The notes under the pieces were generated by a model that saw only the letters and a list, made by a program, of their open reading frames with translations, did no database searches and was not told where the DNA came from. The position numbers and the translations under genes are program-made. 40,645 nucleotides of DNA, from positions 1-40,645 of the forward strand of contig JAHCAG010000025.1 in NCBI GenBank assembly GCA_019635015.1, written 5' to 3'. The stretch is from Burkholderiales bacterium (GTDB lineage: Bacteria > Pseudomonadota > Gammaproteobacteria > Burkholderiales > SG8-41). Within the stretch, counting starts at the first letter, position 1; each line of letters opens with the position of its first letter. Below are positions 29,000 to 37,182 of this stretch, in pieces.

Positions 29000-31495
29000 A
29001 TGTCCGGAAATTCCCCTCTGCTGGTGCGCAAGGTTGCCGTGCTCGGCGCCGGCGTGATGGGCGCCCAGATCGCCGCGCAGCTGATCAATGCCAATGTTCC
29101 TGTCGTGCTGTTTGAACTGGCGGCGAAGGAGGGTGATCCCAACGGCAACGTGCTGAAGGCGGTGGCCAACCTGAAGCGGCTGGAACCGAGCCCGCTGGCG
29201 ACAAAGGATCGTGCCGACCTGATCGAGCCCGCCAACTACGACCAGCATCTCGACCGGCTTGCCGAATGCGACATCGTGATCGAGGCGATCTCCGAACGCA
29301 TGGACTGGAAGGCCGACCTCTACCGCAAGGTCGCGCACCACCTTGGCGCACACACGATCTTCGCCAGCAACACCTCGGGCCTGTCGATCAACCAGCTGGC
29401 CGCAGTGTTCCCGGAAGCGCAGCGCCACCGTTTCTGCGGCGTGCATTTCTTTAATCCGCCGCGTTACATGCACCTGGTCGAGCTGATCGCCTGTGATGGC
29501 ACCGATGCCGGCATCCTCGACGAACTCGAGCGTTTCCTGGTCACCACGCTGGGCAAGGGCGTGGTGCGGGCGAAGGACACCCCGAACTTCATTGCCAACC
29601 GTGTCGGCGTGTTCTCGATGCTGGCGACGCTGCACCATGCGGAGCGCCTCGGCATCGGTTTTGACACCGTCGATGCGCTGACCGGCCCGCTGGTCGGCCG
29701 CCCGCGCAGCGCCACCTTCCGCACCGCGGACGTGGTCGGCCTCGACACCTTTGCCCATGTCGTGCACACCATGCGCGACACGCTGCCGCAGGATCCCTGG
29801 CACAAATACTATGGCATCCCGGTGTGGATGCAGAAGCTGATCGATGACGGCGCGCTGGGGCAGAAAACGCGCAAGGGCGTCTACCAGAAGGTTGGGCGCG
29901 ATATCCAGGTGCTCGACCTCAAGACCGGCGGCTACCGTATCTCCGACGGCAAGGCTGACGAGGCGGTGGTCGAAATCCTGAAGAACAGGAATGCGGCGGA
30001 ACGATTCGCGCAGTTGCATGCCTCGGAGCATCCGCAGGCGCAGTTCATCTGGTCGATCTTCCGCGACAGCTTCCACTACTGCGCGCTGCACCTCGAATCC
30101 ATCGCCCACAACGCGCGCGATCTCGATTTTGCAATCCGCTGGGGTTTCGGCTGGGACAGCGGCCCCTTTGAGATCTGGCAGTCGGCCGGCTGGCAGCAGG
30201 TCGCCGGCTGGATTGCCGAAGACATCGCGGCCGGCAAGGCGATGGTCAGCGCGCCGCTGCCGGCCTGGGTCACCGAAACCTCGCGCAGCGGCGTGCACGG
30301 CGCTGCGGGCTCCTGGTCGCCGGCGACGCGCGGCAACCAGCCGCGCTCGACACTGGCGGTCTATAAACGCCAGCCCTTTCCGGACCGCCTGCTGGGAGAG
30401 GAGCGCCAGTACGGCACGACGATTTTCGAAACCGGCGGCGTGCGCTGCTGGCATACCGGCGACGATATCGCCATTGTCAGCTTCAAGAGCCGCATGCATG
30501 CCATCGGCGACGACGTGCTGCAGGGTGTGCAGCAGGCGATCGACGAGGCCGAGCGCAACTACGCCGGCCTGGTGATCTGGCAGACCGAGCCACCGTTCTC
30601 GGTCGGCGCCAACCTCAAGAAAACCAGCGGCAGCGGCAGCAAGGCGCCGCCGGCACCACCCTCGGCGCTGGGCAAGCTGTTCAAGAATTTCAAACGCGAG
30701 GCCGAATCGCTGGCGCTGAAGGCGGCGCGCCAGCTGGGTGTCGCCGACCAGTTGATGGCCGGCAAGCTGGCCGAGGTTGAACACCTGGTCGAGCAGTTCC
30801 AGGTGACGACGCAGATGCTCAAGTACTCGATGGTGCCGACGGTGGCCGCGGTCGACGGCCTGGCGCTCGGCGGCGGCTGCGAATTCATCATGCACAGCGA
30901 CCGCGCGGTGGCGACGCTGGAGAGTTACATCGGCCTGGTCGAGGTCGGCGTCGGACTGCTGCCGGCGGGCGGCGGCTGCAAGGAATTCACGATGCGCGCC
31001 GCGGCGGAGGCGAAAGGTGGCGACATCTCGCCCTTCCTGCAGAAATACTTCAAGGCGGTGGCGATGGCGGAAGTCGGCCGCAGCGCCGAACATGCGCGCG
31101 AGCTCGGTTACCTGCGCGCGACCGACCGCGTGGTGATGAACCGGTTCGAGCTGCTCGAAATTGCCAAGACCGAGGCGCGGGCACTGGCCGCCGCCGGTTA
31201 CCGGCCGCCGCTGCGCGCGAAGGCGATTCCGGTGCTCGGCCGCAGCGGCATCTCGACCATCCGCGCCTTTGTCGAGAACATGCACGCCGGCGGCCACATC
31301 TCCGACCACGACCGCCTGATCGCAACCAAGGTGGCGACCGTGATGTGCGGTGGCGATATCGAAGGCGGCAGCCTGGTCGATGAACAATGGCTGCTCGACC
31401 TCGAGCGCCGGCATTTCATGGAACTGATCGCGACCGAGAAAAGCCAGGCGCGGATCGAGCACATGCTCAAGACGGGCAAGCCGTTGAGGAACTAG
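29000..31495 (+). CDS. 3-hydroxyacyl-CoA dehydrogenase/enoyl-CoA hydratase, FadB type with reversed order
   Basis: The 831-residue bifunctional enzyme performs the hydration and second oxidation of beta-oxidation. The N-terminal half is the NAD-dependent dehydrogenase (VAVLGAGVMGAQIAAQLINA near residue 11, ASNTSGLSINQLA, RFCGVHFFNPPRYMHLVELI with the catalytic His). The C-terminal third is a crotonase domain (EPPFSVGANLKK, VDGLALGGGCEFIMHSDRAVA, LVEVGVGLLPAGGG) with both expected Glu residues. Between FSVGANL and the GGGCE loop there is an insertion of about 60 residues, first rich in Pro, Ser and Gly (SGSGSKAPPAPP), then helical. The domain order is opposite to that of E. coli FadB and common in betaproteobacteria. 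ATG 29000 is chosen over 28958 because of the promoter. fadA follows after a heptad hairpin. Confidence 0.94.
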   Translation: MSGNSPLLVRKVAVLGAGVMGAQIAAQLINANVPVVLFELAAKEGDPNGNVLKAVANLKRLEPSPLATKDRADLIEPANYDQHLDRLAECDIVIEAISERMDWKADLYRKVAHHLGAHTIFASNTSGLSINQLAAVFPEAQRHRFCGVHFFNPPRYMHLVELIACDGTDAGILDELERFLVTTLGKGVVRAKDTPNFIANRVGVFSMLATLHHAERLGIGFDTVDALTGPLVGRPRSATFRTADVVGLDTFAHVVHTMRDTLPQDPWHKYYGIPVWMQKLIDDGALGQKTRKGVYQKVGRDIQVLDLKTGGYRISDGKADEAVVEILKNRNAAERFAQLHASEHPQAQFIWSIFRDSFHYCALHLESIAHNARDLDFAIRWGFGWDSGPFEIWQSAGWQQVAGWIAEDIAAGKAMVSAPLPAWVTETSRSGVHGAAGSWSPATRGNQPRSTLAVYKRQPFPDRLLGEERQYGTTIFETGGVRCWHTGDDIAIVSFKSRMHAIGDDVLQGVQQAIDEAERNYAGLVIWQTEPPFSVGANLKKTSGSGSKAPPAPPSALGKLFKNFKREAESLALKAARQLGVADQLMAGKLAEVEHLVEQFQVTTQMLKYSMVPTVAAVDGLALGGGCEFIMHSDRAVATLESYIGLVEVGVGLLPAGGGCKEFTMRAAAEAKGGDISPFLQKYFKAVAMAEVGRSAEHARELGYLRATDRVVMNRFELLEIAKTEARALAAAGYRPPLRAKAIPVLGRSGISTIRAFVENMHAGGHISDHDRLIATKVATVMCGGDIEGGSLVDEQWLLDLERRHFMELIATEKSQARIEHMLKTGKPLRN

Positions 31496-31498
31496 TGG

Positions 31499-31600
31499 GT
31501 AGTGAACAGTGAGCAGTAAGCGGTAAGCAGTAAGCGGTAAGCGGGGAGAGGGTGGTGACAAGCGGTTTCTCCGCTCACTGCTCACTGCTTACCACTCACC
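31499..31600. repeat. Inverted heptad-repeat array between fadB-type and fadA genes
   Basis: The left arm 31499-31547 is seven units in perfect register: GTAGTGA, ACAGTGA, GCAGTAA, GCGGTAA, GCAGTAA, GCGGTAA, GCGGGGA. The right arm 31571-31600 is the inverse (CTCACTG, CTTACCA and similar). The two arms can pair into a long hairpin. The array begins 3 nt after the stop of the FadB-type gene and ends just before the ribosome binding site AAGGAA of fadA. Confidence 0.85.
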
Positions 31601-31612
31601 AAGGAAATTTCC

Positions 31613-32812
31613 ATGACCCGACAAATCCAGGACGCCTACATCGTCGCCGCCACCCGCACTGCCGTGGGCAAGGCGCCGCGCGGCATGTACAAAAATACCC
31701 GGCCCGACGATCTGCTGGCGCATGTGATCCGCAGCGCGGTGGCGCAGTGCCCGGGGCTGGATCCGCAGGAGATCGGTGATGTCATCGCCGGCTGCGCGAT
31801 GCCCGAGGGCGAGCAGGGCATGAACGTCGCCCGCATCGGGCTGCTGCTGGCCGGGCTGCCCGACACCGTGCCCGGGATGACCATCAACCGTTTCTGCTCC
31901 TCCGGCCTGCAGGCCGTGGCTGATGCTGCGGCGCGCATCCGCCTCGGCGAGGCCGAGGTGATGATCGCCGCCGGCACAGAGAGCATGAGCATGGTGCCGA
32001 TGGGCGGCAACAAGCCGAGTTTCAGCCCGGCGATTTTCGAGCAGGACGCCAACTACGCCATCGCCTATGGCATGGGCATCACCGCCGAACGCGTTGCCGA
32101 GCGCTGGAAGGTGAGCCGCGGGGACCAGGATCTGTTCGCCGCCGAAAGCCACCGCCGCGCGGCGCTGGCCATCGATGCCGGCGAATTCCGCGACGAGATC
32201 GCGCCGTACACGATCACCGAAAAACTGCCTGATCTCGACAGCCGGCAGGTGGCTGTCAGGACTCGCAAGGCCGAGCATGACGAGGGGCCGCGGCGCGACA
32301 CCTCACCCGAAGCGCTGGCGAAACTGAAGCCGGCTTTTGCCGCAAAAGGCAGCGTCACCGCCGGCAACAGCTCGCAGATGTCGGACGGCGCCGGCGCGGT
32401 GCTGCTGATGAGTGAGGCGGCAGTGAAGCGTTACAACCTGAAACCGCTGGCGCGTTTCGCCGGTTACGCGGTGGCCGGCGTGCCGCCGGAGGTGATGGGC
32501 ATCGGCCCGGTGAAGGCGATCCCCAAGGTGCTGGCACAGGCGGGTCTCACGCAGCAGCAGCTCGACTGGGTCGAACTCAACGAGGCTTTTGCCGCGCAGT
32601 CGCTGGCGGTGATCAGGGAGTTGGGGCTCGATCCGGCGAAGGTCAACCCGCTGGGCGGCGCGATCGCGCTGGGCCATCCGCTGGGCGCCACCGGTGCGAT
32701 CCGCACCGCGACGCTGCTCCACGGCCTGCGCCGCCGCAGGCAGAAATACGGCATGGTCACGATGTGTATCGGCACCGGCATGGGGGCCGCCGGGCTTTTT
32801 GAGTCTGTTTGA
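31613..32812 (+). CDS. fadA: Acetyl-CoA acyltransferase (3-ketoacyl-CoA thiolase)
   Basis: The 399-residue thiolase carries out the final thiolytic step of beta-oxidation. The nucleophile Cys95 is in INRFCSSGLQAVADAA, the catalytic His in GGAIALGHPLGATGAIR, and the second Cys in VTMCIGTGMGAAGLFE. NEAFAAQSLAV is also present. Length and motifs are those of thiolase I-type enzymes. AAGGAA precedes the ATG by 6 nt. It follows the FadB-type gene with only a heptad hairpin between, so it is almost certainly in the same transcript. The stop is followed immediately by copy 5 of the A/T-rich element and a convergent EAL gene. Confidence 0.96.
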   Translation: MTRQIQDAYIVAATRTAVGKAPRGMYKNTRPDDLLAHVIRSAVAQCPGLDPQEIGDVIAGCAMPEGEQGMNVARIGLLLAGLPDTVPGMTINRFCSSGLQAVADAAARIRLGEAEVMIAAGTESMSMVPMGGNKPSFSPAIFEQDANYAIAYGMGITAERVAERWKVSRGDQDLFAAESHRRAALAIDAGEFRDEIAPYTITEKLPDLDSRQVAVRTRKAEHDEGPRRDTSPEALAKLKPAFAAKGSVTAGNSSQMSDGAGAVLLMSEAAVKRYNLKPLARFAGYAVAGVPPEVMGIGPVKAIPKVLAQAGLTQQQLDWVELNEAFAAQSLAVIRELGLDPAKVNPLGGAIALGHPLGATGAIRTATLLHGLRRRRQKYGMVTMCIGTGMGAAGLFESV

Positions 32813-32838
32813 AAATATCAATAAAAACAAAGACTTAT
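32813..32838 (+). repeat. A/T-rich boundary element, copy 5
   Basis: The core reads TATCAATAAAAACAAAGACT (32816-32835), two mismatches from the reference. It occupies the 22 nt between the TGA of fadA (32810-32812) and the convergent stop of the EAL gene (32837-32835), which it slightly overlaps. There is no conventional hairpin terminator in this convergent junction. Confidence 0.8.
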
Positions 32839-33695
32839 GATGTAGTTTCGGCCTGCCCCAGGGTTTCGATGCTGCAGGGTTGCGCGATGCCGAAACCCTG
32901 GGCGTAGTCGAAGCCGATCTCCTGCAGCCGCGCCAGCACTTCCGGCGATTCCACGTTCCCGGCAATGGTGCGCACGCCGAGCCGCTGGCAGGTCAGGCTG
33001 ATCGCGCGCGCGCGGGCGAGATCGCCCGGATTCTTGAGGATGTTCTGCACGATGCTGCCGTCGATTTTCAGGAAATCCACAGGCAGATCCTTCAGGTGCG
33101 CGAACGACACCTTGACGCTGCCGAAATTGTCCATCGCGAAGCGGCAGCCCAGCGGCTTCAGTGTGGCCATGAAGGCGCGTGCCGCGGCGGGATGGGCCAG
33201 GGTGTCGGCTTCGGTGATTTCGAAACAGATCCGGCGGCCGGGAAATCCCGCCGCGCCGACGCGGCTGCGCACATAACCGGCGAAGGACGGATTGCAGATC
33301 GAGTCGGTGGAGAGGTTGATGCTGCAGAAACCGTCTGTCGCGGCATTCGCGGACAGCGCGCGCCAGGCCAGCGCCCGCGCCACCACCCAGCGGTCGATGT
33401 CCTCCAGCATGTTCAACGCCTCGGCCACCGGAAAAAAACCTCCCGGCGGCAGCATGTTGTCCTCTTCCTCGCGCAACCGCAGCAGGATTTCGCAGCAATC
33501 AGGCTCGATGCCGCTTTTCAGCGGACGGATGCGCTGGGCGAAAAGCAGGAAATCGTCGCCGGCCAGCGCTTCGCGCAGGCGTTTGCCCGGATCCGACCAG
33601 CCGAGGATGTCCTCGGTGATTGCGCGCAGGTACACCGCGCTTTCGCCCGGTGGTGCCGGGGGCGGCGGCTGCAGGCGTACAGGGGCATGGCTCAT
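32835..33695 (-). CDS. EAL-domain protein with altered catalytic motifs (paralogue 1)
   Basis: The 286-residue protein is an EAL domain with a short proline-rich N-terminus (VRLQPPPPAPPGES). It aligns throughout with the C-terminal half of the next gene (LLRLREEEDN, GGFxPVAE, EDIDRWVV, SVK(V/L)SF, YAQGFGIA). The signature Glu is kept (CEILLRLR), as are INLS and FEITE, but the usual DDFG is MDNFG and the usual AEGVE is AGNVE, so the metal site is incomplete. Catalysis of c-di-GMP hydrolysis is doubtful; a binding or protein-interaction role is more likely. The start at ATG 33695 is chosen because it aligns with the paralogue (MSHAPV versus MPHSAI); the frame is open further to 33812, overlapping the upstream gene. 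No good ribosome binding site is visible. Confidence 0.85.
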   Translation of the reverse strand: MSHAPVRLQPPPPAPPGESAVYLRAITEDILGWSDPGKRLREALAGDDFLLFAQRIRPLKSGIEPDCCEILLRLREEEDNMLPPGGFFPVAEALNMLEDIDRWVVARALAWRALSANAATDGFCSINLSTDSICNPSFAGYVRSRVGAAGFPGRRICFEITEADTLAHPAAARAFMATLKPLGCRFAMDNFGSVKVSFAHLKDLPVDFLKIDGSIVQNILKNPGDLARARAISLTCQRLGVRTIAGNVESPEVLARLQEIGFDYAQGFGIAQPCSIETLGQAETTS

Positions 33696-33759
33696 GGCGG
33701 GCTCAGGGGCGGTCAACACCGGGGATAACGGCATCCCGGGCGCCGGCTTGAGCCGCGGT

Positions 33760-35307
33760 TCAGCGGATGTTGTCGATCGGTCCGGGGCGGGCGATGCCGA
33801 AGCCCTGGGCATAGTCGATGCCCAGTTCGCGCAGTTTTTCCAGCGTGCGGTCGTCCTCGACGAACTCGGCGATGGTGCGCATGCCGAGTTTCTGGCAGAC
33901 TCCGACGATCGCGCGCAGCTTGGTCAGGTCGCCCGGCGTCTTGAACATGTTCTGGATGATCACACCGTCGATCTTGACGAAATCCAGCGCCAGTCCGCTG
34001 AGATGGGAGAAGGACAGCTTGACACTGCCGAAGGCGTCGGCGGTGAAGCGGCAACCGGCCGGTTTCAGCGCGGCGATGAAACGCGCGACGTTGTCGTGGT
34101 TGCTGATGGTTTCCAGCTCGCCGACCTCGAAGCAGAGCCGGTTTGCCGCGAATTTCGTGCGATGCAGCTCGGTGCGCACGAAGCGCGCGAACTCCGGGTT
34201 GCTGAGCGCCGCGTCCGACAGGTTGACGCAGAACAGCGGCACCGTCCAGCCGGGATCCGCCTTCTGCTGTGCCATCGACCAGCTGATCACCTTGCGCACC
34301 ACCCAGCGGTCGATGTCCTCGGTGAGACCGAACTGCTCGGCAACGGGAATGAATCCGCCCGGCGGCAGCAGGTTGTCCTCCTCCTCGCGCAGACGCAGCA
34401 GGATTTCATGGCAGCCGTGTTCGAAGGGATGGTTGCGCAGCGGCAGGATCTTCTGCGCAAAGAGCAGGAATTCGTCATCCTTTTCCAGCGCGCGCAGCAG
34501 CTTGGCGCGCGGATCCTCGGCGCCGGCGAGCCGGTCGGTCAGTGAATGAAGATAGAGGGTTTCACCGGAGTTGCCGGTGATCGCGCTGTGCGGCATCGAC
34601 GGGTTTGCCGTTTCCGTGTGCGGCAGTTCGGCCGTGGCTGCAGCCGGCGCTGCTGCGATCGCCGGCTGTTCCGGCAGCATCAGGATGTAGAAGCCCGCGA
34701 TCTGCGGGCTGTCGGGTGGCCAAGGCACCTGTTTGACCAGGTAGTTGGCCGTGCTGCCGTCCGCGGCGGACCAGGCCATGTTGTAGCTGACCATCGATCC
34801 GGCCAGCGTTTCATGGAAACGCGGCAGCAGTGCCAGGTATTCGCGCGGCGCGACATCGCGCAGCAGCTGGCCGTCGATGCGTTCGGCCGGCCAGTCGGTC
34901 AGCTTGAGGAAGGCGCGGTTGTGCTGGCGGATGCGCAGGTCGCGGTCGATGTAGAGCAGGGGCGTCGGCTGCAGGTCATGGATCATCTGCGCCCGTGAAT
35001 GGGCGGACTGCAGCGATTCCTCGATGCTGCGGGAGCGTTTTTTTTCCTGCTCCAGCTGTTCCGTCATCCTCTCCAGTTGCTGGGTGATGCGGGAGACCAC
35101 CCACTCCGATTTCGAAGCCTGGCTCGCCAGCGACAGGATCGCGGCGAAGAGGATGCCGCCGAGGAAAGTCAGCCAGCGCGGATCGAACAGCGTGAACTGG
35201 ATGGTGAAGACCAGCAGGCCGCCGACCACGAGTGTGGTCAGCACCGACAGCACCAGTTGCACCGGACGCCGGTAGACAAAGGCCATCAGCCTGCGCAGCA
35301 GTTTCAC
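33760..35307 (-). CDS. Membrane PAS-EAL protein with altered catalytic motifs (paralogue 2)
   Basis: The 515-residue protein starts at GTG 35307. Two membrane helices (about 15-38 and 46-63) are followed by a coiled-coil (ITQQLERMTEQLEQEKKRSRS), a PAS domain (LLYIDRDLRIRQHNRAFLKLTDW), an Ala/Pro-rich linker and an EAL domain of about 250 residues. EAL-type elements kept are HEILLRLR, VNLSDAAL and IAEFVED; the DDFG motif is TADAFG, lacking the second Asp, and FEITE is FEVGE. Phosphodiesterase activity is therefore uncertain. It lies 41 nt after the ETF:QO gene on the same strand and 64 nt before its paralogue, suggesting one transcript. Confidence 0.88.
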   Translation of the reverse strand: MKLLRRLMAFVYRRPVQLVLSVLTTLVVGGLLVFTIQFTLFDPRWLTFLGGILFAAILSLASQASKSEWVVSRITQQLERMTEQLEQEKKRSRSIEESLQSAHSRAQMIHDLQPTPLLYIDRDLRIRQHNRAFLKLTDWPAERIDGQLLRDVAPREYLALLPRFHETLAGSMVSYNMAWSAADGSTANYLVKQVPWPPDSPQIAGFYILMLPEQPAIAAAPAAATAELPHTETANPSMPHSAITGNSGETLYLHSLTDRLAGAEDPRAKLLRALEKDDEFLLFAQKILPLRNHPFEHGCHEILLRLREEEDNLLPPGGFIPVAEQFGLTEDIDRWVVRKVISWSMAQQKADPGWTVPLFCVNLSDAALSNPEFARFVRTELHRTKFAANRLCFEVGELETISNHDNVARFIAALKPAGCRFTADAFGSVKLSFSHLSGLALDFVKIDGVIIQNMFKTPGDLTKLRAIVGVCQKLGMRTIAEFVEDDRTLEKLRELGIDYAQGFGIARPGPIDNIR

Positions 35308-35348
35308 AGCCTGTGTCCCGTGACCACTGTCCGTGTTCCCCGGCCGGT

Positions 35349-36998
35349 CTACATGTTCGGATAATTCGGACCGCCGCCGCCCTCGGGCGTCACCCAGACG
35401 ATGTTCTGCGTCGGGTCCTTGATGTCGCAGGTCTTGCAGTGCACGCAGTTCTGGGCGTTGATCTGCAGCCGCGGATTCGAGCCGTCATCATCGCGCACGA
35501 TCTCGTAGACGCCGGCCGGGCAGTAGCGCTGCTCCGGTGCGTCGTACAGTTCCAGGTTCACGTTGACCGGAACCGAGGCATCCTTCAGTGTCAGGTGCGC
35601 CGGCTGGTCCTCGTTGTGGTTGGTGTTGGAAATGAACACCGAGGACAGGCGGTCGAAGCTGATCACGCCGTCGGGTTTCGGATAATTGATCGGCGCGCAT
35701 TCGGTCTTGCGTTTCAGGGTTTCGTGGTCGGCGTGATCGTGATGCAGCGTCCAGGGGGCCTTGCCGCGGAACAGCGCCTGGTCGATGCCCACCATCAGCG
35801 TGCCGGTGTAGAGACCCTTGCTCATCCAGGGTTTGAAGTTGCGCGCCTTGTGCAGCTCTTCGTGCAGCCAGCTCGACTTGAAGGCTTCGGGATAGGCCGA
35901 CAGTTCGGCCGGTGGATTGTCGCTGCCCAGCGCCGCAAAAGCGGCCTCGGCGGCGAGCATGCCGGACTTGATCGCGGCATGGCTGCCCTTGATGCGCGAG
36001 GTGTTGAGGAAACCCGCGTCATCACCGACCAGGCAACCGCCGGGGAAGGTGAGCTTTGGCAGCGACTGCAGACCGCCGGCGGAAATCGCCCGCGCGCCGT
36101 AGGCGATGCGTTTGCCGCCTTCGAGGAAGCTGCGGATTTCCGGATGCGTCTTGTAGCGCTGGAACTCTTCGTACGGGCTCAGGTGGGGATTGCTGTAGCC
36201 GAGGCCGACCACGAAGCCGATCGCGACCAGGTTGTCTTCGAGGTGATAGAAGAAGGAGCCGCCGTAGGTGTCGCTCGCCAGCGGCCAGCCGGCGGTGTGC
36301 ATCACCAGGCCGGGCTGGTGTTTTTCGGGTTTGATCTCCCACAGTTCTTTCAGCCCGATGCCATAGACCTGCGGGTCGACGCCGTCGCGCAGATTGAAAT
36401 GCGCCTGCAACTGCTTGCCGAGATGGCCGCGGCAGCCCTCGGCGAAGAAGGTGTATTTCGCATGCAGTTCCATGCCCGGTTGGTGCGCATCGGTGGGCTG
36501 GCCATCCTTGCCGATGCCCATATCGCCGGTGGCGACACCCTTGACGCGGCCGGCCTCGTCGAACAGCACTTCGGCGGCGGCAAAGCCAGGGAAAATCTCC
36601 ACGCCCAGCGCTTCCGCCTGCTGGCCCAGCCAGCGGGTGACGTTGGCGAGGCTGATCACGTAATTGCCGTGGTTCTGGAAGCAGCCGGGGAGCAGCGCGG
36701 AGGGGACCTTGAAGCTGCCGGATTCGGTGAGGAACATGAACCGGTCTTCGCTGACCGGCGTGTTCAGCGGCGCGTCCTTCTCCTTCCAGTCCGGAATCAG
36801 TTCGTTCAAGGCGATCGGGTCCATCACCGCGCCGGAGAGGATGTGCGCGCCGACCTCGGAACCTTTTTCGAGTACGCAGACGCCGACCTCGCGCCCCTGT
36901 TCCGCCGCCAGTTGTTTCAGGCGGATCGCAGCGCCGAGCCCCGCGGGACCGGCACCAACAATGACGACGTCGTACTCCATGGCTTCGCGTTCGGCCAT
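35349..36998 (-). CDS. Electron-transfer flavoprotein:ubiquinone oxidoreductase
   Basis: The 549-residue membrane-associated iron-sulfur flavoprotein passes electrons from ETF (acyl-CoA dehydrogenases) to ubiquinone. The FAD motif is [22 protein letters not shown] near residue 10. Further ETF-QO signatures are [43 protein letters not shown], and the C-terminal cluster [19 protein letters not shown] with a fourth Cys in RYCPAGVYE. The C-terminal end [12 protein letters not shown] is typical. The ATG at 36998 has GGAG 6 nt upstream; upstream ATG codons at 37010 and 37043 are less likely, the latter overlapping the -10 box. Its presence next to the fad cluster completes the electron path. The etfAB genes are not in the window. 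Confidence 0.96.
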   Translation of the reverse strand: MAEREAMEYDVVIVGAGPAGLGAAIRLKQLAAEQGREVGVCVLEKGSEVGAHILSGAVMDPIALNELIPDWKEKDAPLNTPVSEDRFMFLTESGSFKVPSALLPGCFQNHGNYVISLANVTRWLGQQAEALGVEIFPGFAAAEVLFDEAGRVKGVATGDMGIGKDGQPTDAHQPGMELHAKYTFFAEGCRGHLGKQLQAHFNLRDGVDPQVYGIGLKELWEIKPEKHQPGLVMHTAGWPLASDTYGGSFFYHLEDNLVAIGFVVGLGYSNPHLSPYEEFQRYKTHPEIRSFLEGGKRIAYGARAISAGGLQSLPKLTFPGGCLVGDDAGFLNTSRIKGSHAAIKSGMLAAEAAFAALGSDNPPAELSAYPEAFKSSWLHEELHKARNFKPWMSKGLYTGTLMVGIDQALFRGKAPWTLHHDHADHETLKRKTECAPINYPKPDGVISFDRLSSVFISNTNHNEDQPAHLTLKDASVPVNVNLELYDAPEQRYCPAGVYEIVRDDDGSNPRLQINAQNCVHCKTCDIKDPTQNIVWVTPEGGGGPNYPNM

Positions 36999-37028
36999 TT
37001 CTCGCTCCATGTGGATGATTTGACGGGG

Positions 37029-37034
37029 ATTATA
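37029..37034 (-). promoter_or_regulatory. Putative -10 box of the ETF:QO gene
   Basis: TATAAT on the minus strand (37034-37029), 30 nt before the chosen ATG at 36998. No clear -35 hexamer. It would drive ETF:QO and the two EAL genes. Confidence 0.4.
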
Positions 37035-37092
37035 ACCCCGCACCCGTGGTGGCCCGGTTACCGGACCGGTCCTTGCCGTGGGACCTTGTGTT

Positions 37093-37177
37093 CCCCGGAC
37101 TCCGGCCTGCGGCCGTCCTCCGGGCTACGGATCACCAGAGAATGAGTAGCCCGGATGGAGCGAAGCGTAATCCGGGG
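37093..37177. repeat. Pair of inverted GTAGCCCGGA-type dispersed repeats
   Basis: Unit 2 (37146-37177) begins GTAGCCCGGATGGAGCGAAG and ends TCCGGGG. Unit 1 (37093-37130), read on the opposite strand, begins GTAGCCCGGAGGACGGCCGC and ends TCCGGGG. They are head to head. I know this sequence type as a widespread extragenic repeat of beta- and gammaproteobacteria. A fragment of its head also occurs at 21733. Confidence 0.75.
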
Positions 37178-37182
37178 AGGGC

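Noticed and set aside
19268..31585. Long antisense open frames (for example 19268-20887, 22093-24879, 25253-27298 and 28976-31585 on the minus strand)
   Set aside because: They mirror strongly coding plus-strand genes, are rich in Arg, Ala, His and Gln, and show no family motif. High GC makes such antisense frames long.
1717..32838. A/T-rich element as an IS end or a fatty-acid regulator operator
   Set aside because: No transposase or target duplication is seen near any copy, and the core is not palindromic as FadR/PsrA-type sites would be. Two copies lie by genes unrelated to fatty acids.
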